From: Myxococcales bacterium
GTDB lineage: Bacteria; Myxococcota_A; Polyangia; Haliangiales; Haliangiaceae
Direction: 5' to 3'
Assembly (NCBI GenBank): GCA_016717005.1
Contig: JADJUF010000019.1
Span: 1 to 64,000 of the forward strand
Length of the DNA: 64,000 bases
The notes below the pieces were generated by a model. That model did not search any database, had not been told where the DNA came from, and saw nothing but the letters and a program-made list of their open reading frames with translations. Shown here in pieces: positions 7,900-17,944 of this stretch (within the stretch, counting starts at the first letter, position 1; every line of letters starts with the position of its first letter). Position numbers and translations under genes: made by a program.

Positions 7900-9690
7900 T
7901 CAGGTCGGGGTGCGGGCGGTGTGGACGATGGCCATCGACACCGCGGTGTCGACGTCGGGCGCGAACGCCAGCCGCCCGGGGATGCGCTTGATGCCGGCGC
8001 GCTCGACCAGCGCCCGCGGCTCGGCGCCCAGGCCGGCGACGATGACCTTGCGGCCGTCGCGGCCGAGCTGGTCGAGCATCGACTCGAGCGCGACCAGGCC
8101 GGTCGCGTCCATCACGTCGACCTTCGTCATCGACAGGATCAGGGTCCGGGTGTCGCCGCCGATGGTCTCGAGGGTCTCCATCGCGAGGTGGGCAGCGCCG
8201 AAGAACATCGGCCCGGCGATCTCGTACATCCGGACGCCGGGCGGCATGTCGAACCGCTCGGCGGCCCCGGTGTCGAGCGTGACCTTGGTGAGCACGGCCA
8301 TCCGGCGCATGAACAGCAACGCCGCGAGCATGACGCCGACCGACACCGCGATCACCATGTCGAACACCACGGTCAGCGTGAAGCAGGTCAGCAGGACCAG
8401 CACGTCGCTGCGCGGCGCGATCCGGATCAGCCGCACGAAGTGCCGGACCTCGCTCATGTTCTTGGCGACGACGAACAGCAGCGCCGCCATCGCCGCGAGC
8501 GGCAGGTAGGCCATCAGCGGCGCCAGCGCGATCGTGCAGGCCAGGATGAACAGCGCGTGGACCACCGACGACAGCGGCGAGCGCGCGCCGGCGCGGATGT
8601 TGGTCGCGGTGCGGGCCAGCGCGCCGGTGCAGGCGATGCCGCCGAAGAACGGGCACACCATGTTGCCGACGCCCAGCGCGATCAGCTCGGCGTTGGGATC
8701 GTGCTTGGTGCCGGCCATGCCGTCGGCGATCACCGCCGACATCAGCGACTCGATGGCGCCCAAGACGGCGATCGCGAACGCCGACGGCAGGAGCTCCCGG
8801 ATGAGCCCGTAGGTCAGGCTGAAGGGCTGGCCGTGGGCGTCGCCGAGGTGCCACGGCAGGACCGGCAGCGGCGGCAGCGGCGGGATGCCGTGGACGGTCT
8901 CGCCGTCGATCACGACCGTGAACGTCGAGCCGATCGTGTTGGCGTGGAAGCCGTCGATCAGGTGGGCCAGGAGCGCGGTCAGGCCCGCGGCCGCGACCAT
9001 CGCCAGGAGCGGCGCCGGGACGCGCTTGATGATCCGCGGCAGGCCGATCAGCAGCGCCAGCGTCACCCCGCACACCAGCGCGTCCCAGCCGCTGGCGCTG
9101 GCGCGGCCGTCCCAGAGCGCGCCGAGGAAGTCGATCGTGCCGTGGGGCTTGCCGGGCAGGTGGATCCCGAACGCGTCGCGCAGCTGGATCACCGCGATCA
9201 CCACGGCGATGCCGGCGGTGAAGCCGGTCGTGACCGGGTGGGGGATGAACTGCATCAGCTTGCCGAGCCGCGCGACCCCCATGAGCACGAGGATCACGCC
9301 GGCCATGAAGCCAGCGACCAGCAGCCCGCCGACGCCGTGGCGCGCGACGATCGGCTCGAGGATGACGACGAACGCGGCGGTCGGCCCGGTGATCTGCATC
9401 CGGCTGCCGCCGAGCAGGGCGCAGACGATGCCGGCGATGATCGCGGTGTAGAGGCCGTGCTGGGGCGCGACGCCGGTGGTCTTGGCCAGCGCCATCGACA
9501 GCGGCAGCGCGACGATGCCGACGACCAGCCCGGCCATCGCGTCGGCCCGCAGGTCGGCCAGCGTGTAGCCCTCCTTCAGGCGGCTGCGCAGCGCCGAGCC
9601 GAGCTGATCCTTGATGCCGTAGGCGAGGGCGAGCTGCGAGCGCACCGCATCAGTGAGCTCGTCGACGTACCGCATCAGCCGGCGGACCAT
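7900..9690 (-). CDS. SulP-family anion permease with C-terminal STAS domain
   Basis: A protein of 596 residues (591 if the ATG at 9675 is used; neither start has a clear ribosome site). It has the SulP core: a GLVVGIVALPLSMALA first membrane helix, HGLYTAIIAGIVCALLGGSRMQITGPTAAF, FTAGIAVVIA and about ten further hydrophobic helices. A cytoplasmic STAS domain follows in the last 110 residues, with the typical LSMTKVDVMDATGLVALESML segment. SulP proteins exchange or import sulfate, bicarbonate or other anions across the inner membrane; the substrate here is unknown. It stands alone, divergent from the methyltransferase gene at 10.0 kb. Confidence 0.92.
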   Translation of the reverse strand: MVRRLMRYVDELTDAVRSQLALAYGIKDQLGSALRSRLKEGYTLADLRADAMAGLVVGIVALPLSMALAKTTGVAPQHGLYTAIIAGIVCALLGGSRMQITGPTAAFVVILEPIVARHGVGGLLVAGFMAGVILVLMGVARLGKLMQFIPHPVTTGFTAGIAVVIAVIQLRDAFGIHLPGKPHGTIDFLGALWDGRASASGWDALVCGVTLALLIGLPRIIKRVPAPLLAMVAAAGLTALLAHLIDGFHANTIGSTFTVVIDGETVHGIPPLPPLPVLPWHLGDAHGQPFSLTYGLIRELLPSAFAIAVLGAIESLMSAVIADGMAGTKHDPNAELIALGVGNMVCPFFGGIACTGALARTATNIRAGARSPLSSVVHALFILACTIALAPLMAYLPLAAMAALLFVVAKNMSEVRHFVRLIRIAPRSDVLVLLTCFTLTVVFDMVIAVSVGVMLAALLFMRRMAVLTKVTLDTGAAERFDMPPGVRMYEIAGPMFFGAAHLAMETLETIGGDTRTLILSMTKVDVMDATGLVALESMLDQLGRDGRKVIVAGLGAEPRALVERAGIKRIPGRLAFAPDVDTAVSMAIVHTARTPT

Positions 9691-10014
9691 AACGCACGCG
9701 TTCGAACATGTCACGACGCGCGGGCGGGTGCGGCGCGGGCACGTGCGCGTGCGCATCGCGTCAGCGCGCGACGATGGTCCCGCTCGATGCCGGCGGCGGT
9801 GGCGTGCGGCGGTCCGCGCTGCCGAAGGCGCGCAACCAGGCGCTCGCCACCGCCAACGGACGATGCCACGTCGTTTCTCTCGGCGAGCAAGGCGAATTGC
9901 CACGACAATGTGTCGCGTTGCCGCGCGACGGGGCCGGATCGCGCCGGCCCCTGCGGCAACTCATTGGATTCCGGCGCTTCCTCGCGTGGACCGCGAAGTG
10001 CAAAGTGCGTCGCA
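9691..10014. other. Divergent intergenic region with a hairpin
   Basis: A 324-nt stretch between the SulP gene (minus) and the first methyltransferase (plus). I see no convincing gene in it, although GC-rich frames remain open through it. At 9930-9951 GGGGCCGG pairs with CCGGCCCC around ATCGCG, without a T-run. It must hold the promoters of both flanking genes, but no strong -10 or sigma-54 element stands out. Confidence 0.5.
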
Positions 10015-10635
10015 GTGCTCTCTAGCGACACAGCCTTCGACACACACCTCCCAGCAGGCCTGCAGCGGAAGGCCTCGACGCACTTCACGCCGATCGACGT
10101 CGCTCGGTGCGCCGCGGCGCTCCTGGCGCCGCGAGCCGGCATGTCGGTGCTCGACGTCGGCGCCGGCGCGGGGAAGTTCTGCATCGCGGCAGCGGGCGCA
10201 GTCCCGGGCGCCAGCTTCGTCGGCGTCGAGTTCAGGCGCCACCTGGTCAGGGTCGCGACCCGCCTCGCGAGGCGCGCGGGCCTTCAGAACGTGCGGTTCA
10301 TCCACGCCAACGCGCTCGATCTCGACTGGTCCAGGTTCGACTCGTTCTACCTGTACAACCCTTTCGCCGAGCAGCTGTTCGCGGACAGGCTCGTCATCGA
10401 TCGGACCATCGACCTCGACCCGATCAACTTCATCCTGTACGTGACGGGGGTCCGCCAGCGCCTCGCCGACGCGCCCGTGGGGACGCGCGTCGCCACCTAC
10501 CATGGGTTCGGCGCGCCGCCGCCGCTAGGCTACGAGCTCGCGCACGAGCAGCAGGCGGGGACTGATCGCGTCGAGCTGTGGATCAAGACGCACACGATCA
10601 CGCTCGCCGCGGCGACGCGCGAGGTAGGAGCGTGA
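10015..10635 (+). CDS. Small class I SAM-dependent methyltransferase, paralog A
   Basis: A protein of about 206 residues if translation starts at the GTG at 10015. The start is chosen because the sequence then aligns end to end with the neighbouring paralog (DTAFD against DHAFD, then FTPIDVA against WTPIGVA). It has motif I VLDVGAGAGKFC near residues 44-55, an acidic motif II in GVEFRRHLV, ANALDLDWSRFDSFYLYNPF as the post-I and motif IV region, and a C-terminal beta strand with ELWI. The LYNPF signature replaces the usual NPPY/DPP motif. The substrate is unknown. Together with the next three genes it forms a plus-strand cluster with a regulator. Confidence 0.75.
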   Translation: MLSSDTAFDTHLPAGLQRKASTHFTPIDVARCAAALLAPRAGMSVLDVGAGAGKFCIAAAGAVPGASFVGVEFRRHLVRVATRLARRAGLQNVRFIHANALDLDWSRFDSFYLYNPFAEQLFADRLVIDRTIDLDPINFILYVTGVRQRLADAPVGTRVATYHGFGAPPPLGYELAHEQQAGTDRVELWIKTHTITLAAATREVGA

Positions 10636-10735
10636 CGCGCACGCGCGTCGACGCCGCGCTCGAGGTCAGGCCCCGGCACGAGCCGCGAACGCGCGCGCGC
10701 GTCACCGCCGCCGCGGCGCACGACACGGCGGTCCC

Positions 10736-11383
10736 ATGACGAAGCAGCACCGACGCCGACCGCGGCCAGGCCGAGTCCGAGCATCGGGCATCGACCACGC
10801 CTTCGACGCGCTGGTGCCCGCTGACGTTCGGCACCTGTCGCAGGCCCACTGGACGCCGATCGGCGTCGCGATCCGGGCCGTGTCCCTGCTGGCGCCGACC
10901 CGGTCCACGCGCGTGCTCGACGTCGGGGCCGGCGTCGGCAAGTTCTGCGCTGTTGGCGCGATGTCTTCGCTCGGGCTGTGGTGCGGGGTCGAACAGCACG
11001 AGGACCTCGTCCGCGCCGCGCGGCGCCTGGCCCGGTGGCTCGGCGTCGCGGATCGAGCGGAGTATCTGCACGGCGACGCGCTCGCGATCGACTGGGCGGA
11101 GTTCGACGCGGTGTATCTCTACAACCCGTTCGAGGTGCCGCTGGTTCCGGATGCGCTGACCACGCAGGAGCGGGCGGTCGCGTTCGAGGTCCAGGTCGCG
11201 CGCGTCAAGGAGCGTCTCGCCAGCCTTCGGGGCGGAACGCGCGTGCTGACGTTCAACGGCTTCGGCGGCGCGATGCCCGCGAGCTATGAGCTCGTCTACC
11301 ATGAGCGCAGCCCGCTCGCTGGCCTGGACCTGGCGCTGTGGACGCAGCGATCGCGACGCCAGCGGGGTCGGGATCCATCGTGA
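10736..11383 (+). CDS. Small class I SAM-dependent methyltransferase, paralog B
   Basis: A 215-residue protein starting at ATG 10736, homologous along its whole length to the gene just upstream. It has VLDVGAGVGKFC, GVEQHEDLVRAARRLA, GDALAIDWAEFDAVYLYNPF and a closing LALWTQ. The first 18 residues are a basic extension absent from the paralog. The tandem arrangement suggests gene duplication followed by divergence. Motifs II and IV differ enough that the two may act on different substrates. It lies about 90 nt before a receiver-like gene and 500 nt before a sigma-54 activator. The methylated target, whether chemoreceptor-like, small molecule or protein, cannot be told. Confidence 0.78.
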   Translation: MTKQHRRRPRPGRVRASGIDHAFDALVPADVRHLSQAHWTPIGVAIRAVSLLAPTRSTRVLDVGAGVGKFCAVGAMSSLGLWCGVEQHEDLVRAARRLARWLGVADRAEYLHGDALAIDWAEFDAVYLYNPFEVPLVPDALTTQERAVAFEVQVARVKERLASLRGGTRVLTFNGFGGAMPASYELVYHERSPLAGLDLALWTQRSRRQRGRDPS

Positions 11384-11471
11384 CGGTCGGTGTGCGCGAG
11401 GTCGCCCAGCGGTCGAACGCGTCCGGGGATCTCGACGAGCCGGGCGGCACGCGCGCGGTGGAGGCGGCCGC

Positions 11472-11846
11472 GTGACCGGCTCCCGGCGACGGCGCATCGC
11501 GCTCGTGGCCGACGCGACCGACGCGCGCACGGCGCTCGCGGGCTACCTCGTGAGCGCTGGGTTCGACGTGCACGCGTGCGACAAGGTCGCGCGGCCAGCC
11601 TCCTTCAGCGCGCTCGTCGCCGTCACCGCGCGCGATGACGGCGACGCGTGGCTCGCCGACGTGCGCTCGTGGATCAAGGTGACGGAGGATCCGCGCATCG
11701 TCGTCGTGACGACGAGGCCGACCCTGTTCAGGGCCCTCGCGGCCGCCCACGGTGGGCGACTCTGTGTGCTGGCGGCCCCGGCGTTTGGCTGGGCGGTGGT
11801 CGACGCGCTCCGGGCGGTCGACCTGTCGCTGCCGCGTGGCGTGTGA
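11472..11846 (+). CDS. Stand-alone receiver-like protein, degenerate
   Basis: A 124-residue protein starting at GTG 11472, with GAGG about 8 nt upstream. Its size and pattern resemble a CheY-type receiver: RRIALVADATDARTALAGYLVSAGFDVHAC at the N-terminus, where the acidic pair would sit, a central strand ALVAVTARDDG, DPRIVVVTTRPT with the conserved Thr position, and an alternating C-terminal end. The phosphoacceptor Asp expected at the end of strand 3 is not evident, so it may be a pseudo-receiver. It lies 43 nt before a sigma-54 activator that lacks any N-terminal sensory domain. The pair may be a split NtrC-type regulator. Confidence 0.55.
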   Translation: MTGSRRRRIALVADATDARTALAGYLVSAGFDVHACDKVARPASFSALVAVTARDDGDAWLADVRSWIKVTEDPRIVVVTTRPTLFRALAAAHGGRLCVLAAPAFGWAVVDALRAVDLSLPRGV

Positions 11847-11877
11847 CCGGCCCGAGGGGCCCGAGGCCACCCTGACG

Positions 11878-11883
11878 TACAGT
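11878..11883 (+). promoter_or_regulatory. -10 hexamer TACAGT placed for a leaderless mRNA
   Basis: TACAGT is followed by 6 nt (GCGCGC) and then the ATG at 11890. This argues that the sigma-54 activator has its own housekeeping-type promoter besides any read-through from the receiver-like gene. Confidence 0.5.
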
Positions 11884-11889
11884 GCGCGC

Positions 11890-12852
11890 ATGAGTCGTAG
11901 GACAACACCGCCCGTCGTCGTCCTCGAGCCGGTCTCGGTCTCGCCGGTGATGCGCTCATTCGAGCGGATCCTGCGCGCCGTCGCGACCAAGGACGTGACC
12001 GTCACGTTCGTGGGCGAGAGCGGTTCAGGCAAGGAGGTCATGGCGCGCCGCCTGCACGATCTCTCGCCGAGGCGCGTCGGGCCGTTCGTGCCCATCAACT
12101 GCGCGGCGATCCCCGAGGCGCTGTTCGAGAGCGAGCTCTTCGGCCATGAGCGCGGGGCCTTCACCGGCGCGACGGAGCGCGGCCAGGGGAAGGTCGAGAT
12201 GGCGAGCGGCGGGACGCTCTTCCTCGACGAAGTGGCCGAGATGCCGCTCGCGCTGCAGCCGAAGCTGCTCCGCTTTCTCGACACGCATCGCTTCATGCGC
12301 GTCGGTGGCACGAAGAAGCTCGAGGTCGACGCGCGCGTCGTGCTGGCGACGCTCAGGCCCCTCGAGGAGGAGGTCCGCTCGGGGCGGTTCCGCGCGGACC
12401 TCTACTATCGGATCCAGGGCATCGTGCTCGAGGTCCCGCCCCTGCGAGCGCGCCGCCGCGACATCCCGGCGCTGATCGCCGCGTTCATCGCGCAGCTGGC
12501 AGCGATCCACGACTGCACGCCGGCGCGGCTGACCCGGAGCGCGCGCGCGGCGCTCATCGCACACGATTGGCCGGGCAACGTCCGTCAGCTGCGGAACGTG
12601 ATCGAGTTCGTGACCATCCTGCGGGCCGGCAAGTCGGTGCGCGTCCAGGACCTACCGCCAGGGTTCGCGCGAGCCGGCGAGCCCTCCGCCCGTGGCGGCG
12701 CCGGGCCGGCGCTCGATCTCGAGCGACCGCTGGCAGAGATCGTCGACGCGATCTTCGAGCACGTCATCGCCCGCGAGCACGGGAACCTCACGCGCGCCGC
12801 ACAGCGCCTCGGGGTCAGCATTCGGACGCTCCAGCGGCGGTCGCGACGTTGA
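11890..12852 (+). CDS. Sigma-54 enhancer-binding regulator lacking an N-terminal sensory domain
   Basis: A 320-residue protein made of an AAA+ domain and a Fis-type helix-turn-helix. The Walker A motif is GESGSGKE near residue 43, GAFTGA (contact with sigma-54) is near residue 95, Walker B is GGTLFLDEVAEM, and WPGNVRQLRNV marks sensor II. The C-terminal 45 residues hold NLTRAAQRLGVSIRTLQRRSRR, the DNA-binding helices. It activates sigma-54 RNA polymerase by ATP hydrolysis. No receiver, GAF or FHA domain is attached; control may come from the receiver-like protein encoded just upstream. No sigma-54 promoter was found nearby, so its targets may lie elsewhere. Confidence 0.92.
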   Translation: MSRRTTPPVVVLEPVSVSPVMRSFERILRAVATKDVTVTFVGESGSGKEVMARRLHDLSPRRVGPFVPINCAAIPEALFESELFGHERGAFTGATERGQGKVEMASGGTLFLDEVAEMPLALQPKLLRFLDTHRFMRVGGTKKLEVDARVVLATLRPLEEEVRSGRFRADLYYRIQGIVLEVPPLRARRRDIPALIAAFIAQLAAIHDCTPARLTRSARAALIAHDWPGNVRQLRNVIEFVTILRAGKSVRVQDLPPGFARAGEPSARGGAGPALDLERPLAEIVDAIFEHVIAREHGNLTRAAQRLGVSIRTLQRRSRR

Positions 12853-12891
12853 CGCGGCGGGATCCCAATTCAGGCGAGACCTCGGATCAGA

Positions 12892-13016
12892 TCAGAGCTT
12901 GTAAGTTCTTCGGTCGAGCACCGAGCCGCGCGCCGGGAGTCTCGCGTCTTGGGGTTGTGGGCCCCGTCGGGGCTTGCCCCCGACGGGGGAGGGCCTGGCG
13001 ACAGGCGCTCTGAAAC
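12892..13016 (-). repeat. Paired-hairpin repeat, unit A of tandem pair
   Basis: A 125-bp unit bounded by TCAG on each side and followed directly by unit B. On the minus strand it runs from a TGA through an imperfect stem (GAGCGCCTG, TCGC loop, CAGGCCCTC) and a CGTCGGGG/CCCCGACG stem, to a conserved distal part containing CGAGACTCCCGGCGCGCGGC and GTGCTCGACCG. It encodes no protein that I can support. Confidence 0.75.
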
Positions 13017-13149
13017 TCAGAGCTTGTAACTGTTTCGGGCGAGCACCGAGCCGCGCGCCGGGAGTCTCGCGCTTGGGTGGTCTTGGGTGGGGGCCCTCAT
13101 CGGGGCTTGCCCCCGACGGGGGAGGGCCTGGCGACAGGCCCTCTGAAAC
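13017..13149 (-). repeat. Paired-hairpin repeat, unit B abutting a stop codon
   Basis: A 133-bp direct repeat of unit A. On the minus strand it starts at the TGA stop of the methyltransferase gene at 13150. The stem GAGGGCCTG / CAGGCCCTC is perfect (13122-13143) around the TCGC loop. The second, G-rich stem follows. The distal segment matches unit A closely. Confidence 0.8.
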
Positions 13150-14820
13150 TCAGTTGCCGCCGGGCTTCCGGCAGACGAGCGCCTTGAACTCGTGCGGGAC
13201 CAGGCCCATCAGGCGGTCCTCGATCCGGTCCCAGCGCAGCTCGCCGATCGTGGTCAGGTCGATCTGGGGGCCGAGCTGCTCGGCGAGGAGCTCGCGGGTG
13301 TAGCCGAGCTTGGGCAGGGTCGCGCCGAGATCGGCGGCCAGCGCCTGGAGCGCGCGGAAGTGCGAGCGGGTCGTGGCCAGGCCCTCGAGCGTGCGCTCGA
13401 GGCCGATGATGTCCATGACGAACTCGATCTTGGCGTCGAGGCCCTTGGTGATCGCGGCCTGCTGCAGGTGGCCGAAGTGGGTCGACAGCTCGGGGTGATC
13501 GAGGTGCGACGACAGCTTGGGCCACATCGCGCGCTCGCCGAACTCGGTGACCACCGCGACGCCCTCGGGCGCGAGCCAGCGCGCGACGCGGATCATCAGC
13601 TCGAGCGCGCCGGTCAGCAGGTAGAACGGCTCGGTGGCGTCGTCGAGCACGATCCCGAGCTCGGTGACCAGCTCGCCGGGGCGGCCCAGCGCGGCGACCA
13701 TGGCCGGATCGACCTCGCCGCCGCTGTCGGTGAGCCCGACGTCGGCGCGGTGGAGCTGCACCGCCGGCAGATCGCCGACCATCTCGTTGGACAGGATCAG
13801 ATCGAAGCTGTCGGCGGCGTGATCGGCGGTGAGCACGTCGCCGACGATCACCGTCACCGGCAGGCCCGCGGTGCGGGAGCGCTGGGCCTCGGCCAGGCGC
13901 GGCGAGATCTCCTGGATCGTGTAGCTGACCTCGATCCCGCGGCCCTGCAGCGCCGAGCACACCGCGCGCGCGACGTAGCCGAGGCCGCCGCCGATCTCGA
14001 GCACGCGGATCGCCCGGGCCGGCAGCCGGTCGGCGAGGCCGTCGACGAGCGCGTGGCCGTAGGTGCGGCCGGCCAGGGCCGGGTGCGGCTCGCGCAGCAG
14101 GTGCGACAGCGTCGTCTCCTGGTGATCGAACTGCTGCTCGGCGTCGGCGAGGCCGTGGTAGTAGACGTTGGTCGCGACGTCGGTGATCGGCGTGTCCAGG
14201 GGCTGGCCGGGCGTCCAGGCCGGGTACGGCATCGTCGAGATCAGGTAGCTGGGCGTGGTCGACGGCCGCTTGGCGTACATCGACATCGGGAACGCCGACA
14301 GCTTGAGCGCCTGCACGCTCGAGTGGGTGAGGCGGTGGACCAGCGCCGCGATCCGCTTGGGATCGTGCGTGGCCCGGAGCTCGTTGAGGCGGACCTCGCC
14401 GTCGCACGCGTCCCAGATCGCCGTCTCGATCGGATCGAGCTCGACGCGCTGGATCGGGCGGTCGCCCCAGGCGGTGTAGATGGTCAGGTGATCGCCCTGG
14501 CGGCGCCAGACGTTCCACTTGCCGCGGACCGCGATCATCGGCCAGATGCCGCCGACCTCGTCGTCGTCGGGCTCGACCAGGCACGCTTGCTGGTAGAATA
14601 CGTCGACGAACTGACCGGCCTGGCCGTCGAACCGGTCGGCGTGGGCCGCGACCACGTCGGCGGCGGTACGGACCTCGGCGAACTGATCGAGGAACTCGAC
14701 CAGGTCCGGCGACATCTGCAGCAGGTAGCCGTAGAGGTCGTGATAGAGGTACACCGCGCCCTGGTGGGCGAAGGTCGACAGGTGCTGCGAGCGGCGAAGG
14801 ACGTCGGGGGAGGCGGCCAC
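13150..14820 (-). CDS. Methyltransferase with two PqqD-like N-terminal regions
   Basis: A 556-residue protein starting at GTG. Residues about 15-90 (VYLYHDLYGYLLQMSPDLVEFLDQF, then a helical stretch ending YQQACLVEP) and about 115-180 (WGDRPIQRVELDPIETAIWDACDG, then IAALVHRLTHSSVQAL) both resemble the PqqD/RRE winged-helix pattern: strand pair, xLsp...ileL.DG, helices. A linker follows, then a class I SAM domain with VLEIGGGLGYVA near residues 271-283 and SFDLILSNEMVGDLPAV. VTEFGERA..PK..SHLDHPELSTHFGHL near the C-terminus is reminiscent of MidA/DUF185 methyltransferases. PqqD-like domains bind peptides in RiPP pathways, but no precursor or radical-SAM gene is adjacent. The function is unknown. 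Confidence 0.7.
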   Translation of the reverse strand: MAASPDVLRRSQHLSTFAHQGAVYLYHDLYGYLLQMSPDLVEFLDQFAEVRTAADVVAAHADRFDGQAGQFVDVFYQQACLVEPDDDEVGGIWPMIAVRGKWNVWRRQGDHLTIYTAWGDRPIQRVELDPIETAIWDACDGEVRLNELRATHDPKRIAALVHRLTHSSVQALKLSAFPMSMYAKRPSTTPSYLISTMPYPAWTPGQPLDTPITDVATNVYYHGLADAEQQFDHQETTLSHLLREPHPALAGRTYGHALVDGLADRLPARAIRVLEIGGGLGYVARAVCSALQGRGIEVSYTIQEISPRLAEAQRSRTAGLPVTVIVGDVLTADHAADSFDLILSNEMVGDLPAVQLHRADVGLTDSGGEVDPAMVAALGRPGELVTELGIVLDDATEPFYLLTGALELMIRVARWLAPEGVAVVTEFGERAMWPKLSSHLDHPELSTHFGHLQQAAITKGLDAKIEFVMDIIGLERTLEGLATTRSHFRALQALAADLGATLPKLGYTRELLAEQLGPQIDLTTIGELRWDRIEDRLMGLVPHEFKALVCRKPGGN

Positions 14821-14968
14821 GGCTCGTTGGTATCACGTCGGGCCCGTCGCCACAGCCGGCCGCCGCCGGCGCAACACCGGCGCCGCCCACCGCCTTGGGT
14901 CGGTCGCGACGTCGAAAGATGGTGCCCGGGCGCCTGAATCGGCGACCGGCGCGACCAGTCACAGCACC

Positions 14969-15622
14969 ATGACCCTCGCCTCCAACCGCAGCCTCCTCGT
15001 CGCCCTGCTCGCGGCCGCCACCACCGGCGGCTGCACGGCCCGCTTCGCCGCCCGCGGCACGGTGCGCACCGCGCCGCCGCCGCCGGCCCGTGCGACGGTC
15101 GTGGTCCACACGCCGGCCCAGGCCCCGCCGCCGCCGATCGTGCCGCCGGCGCCGCCGGTGGTCCAGCCGGCGCCACCGCCGCCGCCGATCGTCCAGCCAG
15201 CGCCGCCGCTGCAGATCGCCGGCACGCCAGTGGTGCGGGTCGGCGTCAACTTCGAGGATCAGGGCGCCCATGGCGACCGCGACTACAACGACGCGGTGAT
15301 GTGCTTCCAGGGCCGGTTCAAGGTCGACGGCACCCAGGTGGTCTCGACCGAGCGCCAGGAGGTGATCGCGTCGACCTCGAGCATCAGCGCGTGCCGTCAC
15401 CGCGTGCGCGTCGAGATCATCCACGCTGACGGCGGCCACGAGACCCCGGTCGAGTTCGCGTCGAACTCCGGCGCGCGGGTCGCGATGCACTTCGAGCCGG
15501 GCTCGCGGCTCGAGGTCTCGGTGCAGAGCCTGAGCGGCGGCTGCTCGTCCGATGTGATGTCGATGCACGATCAGACCGCCGCGCGCGTGCTGCTCGATCA
15601 GTGCAACACCACCGGCCGGTGA
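14969..15622 (+). CDS. Proline-rich lipoprotein with DYNDAV-type domain
   Basis: A 217-residue exported protein. The signal peptide ends in a lipobox (TTGGC near residue 22). It is followed by about 50 residues of Pro/Ala/Val repeats (APPPPIV, QPAPP) that likely span the periplasm or cell-wall space. The C-terminal domain of about 140 residues begins VGVNFEDQGAHGDRDYNDAVMCFQGRF, similar to the calcium-binding-like DRDYND segment of DUF4114-type domains, and has four Cys residues that could pair. It is divergent from the PqqD-like methyltransferase gene; no partner is recognised. Confidence 0.65.
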   Translation: MTLASNRSLLVALLAAATTGGCTARFAARGTVRTAPPPPARATVVVHTPAQAPPPPIVPPAPPVVQPAPPPPPIVQPAPPLQIAGTPVVRVGVNFEDQGAHGDRDYNDAVMCFQGRFKVDGTQVVSTERQEVIASTSSISACRHRVRVEIIHADGGHETPVEFASNSGARVAMHFEPGSRLEVSVQSLSGGCSSDVMSMHDQTAARVLLDQCNTTGR

Positions 15623-15632
15623 GCGGCCGCGG

Positions 15633-17937
<2,305 letters not shown>

Positions 17938-17944
17938 GGGATCC

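Noticed and set aside
12892..13149. Tandem repeats considered as an insertion sequence or CRISPR
   Set aside because: There is no transposase frame, no terminal inverted repeats, and only two adjacent units without unique spacers.
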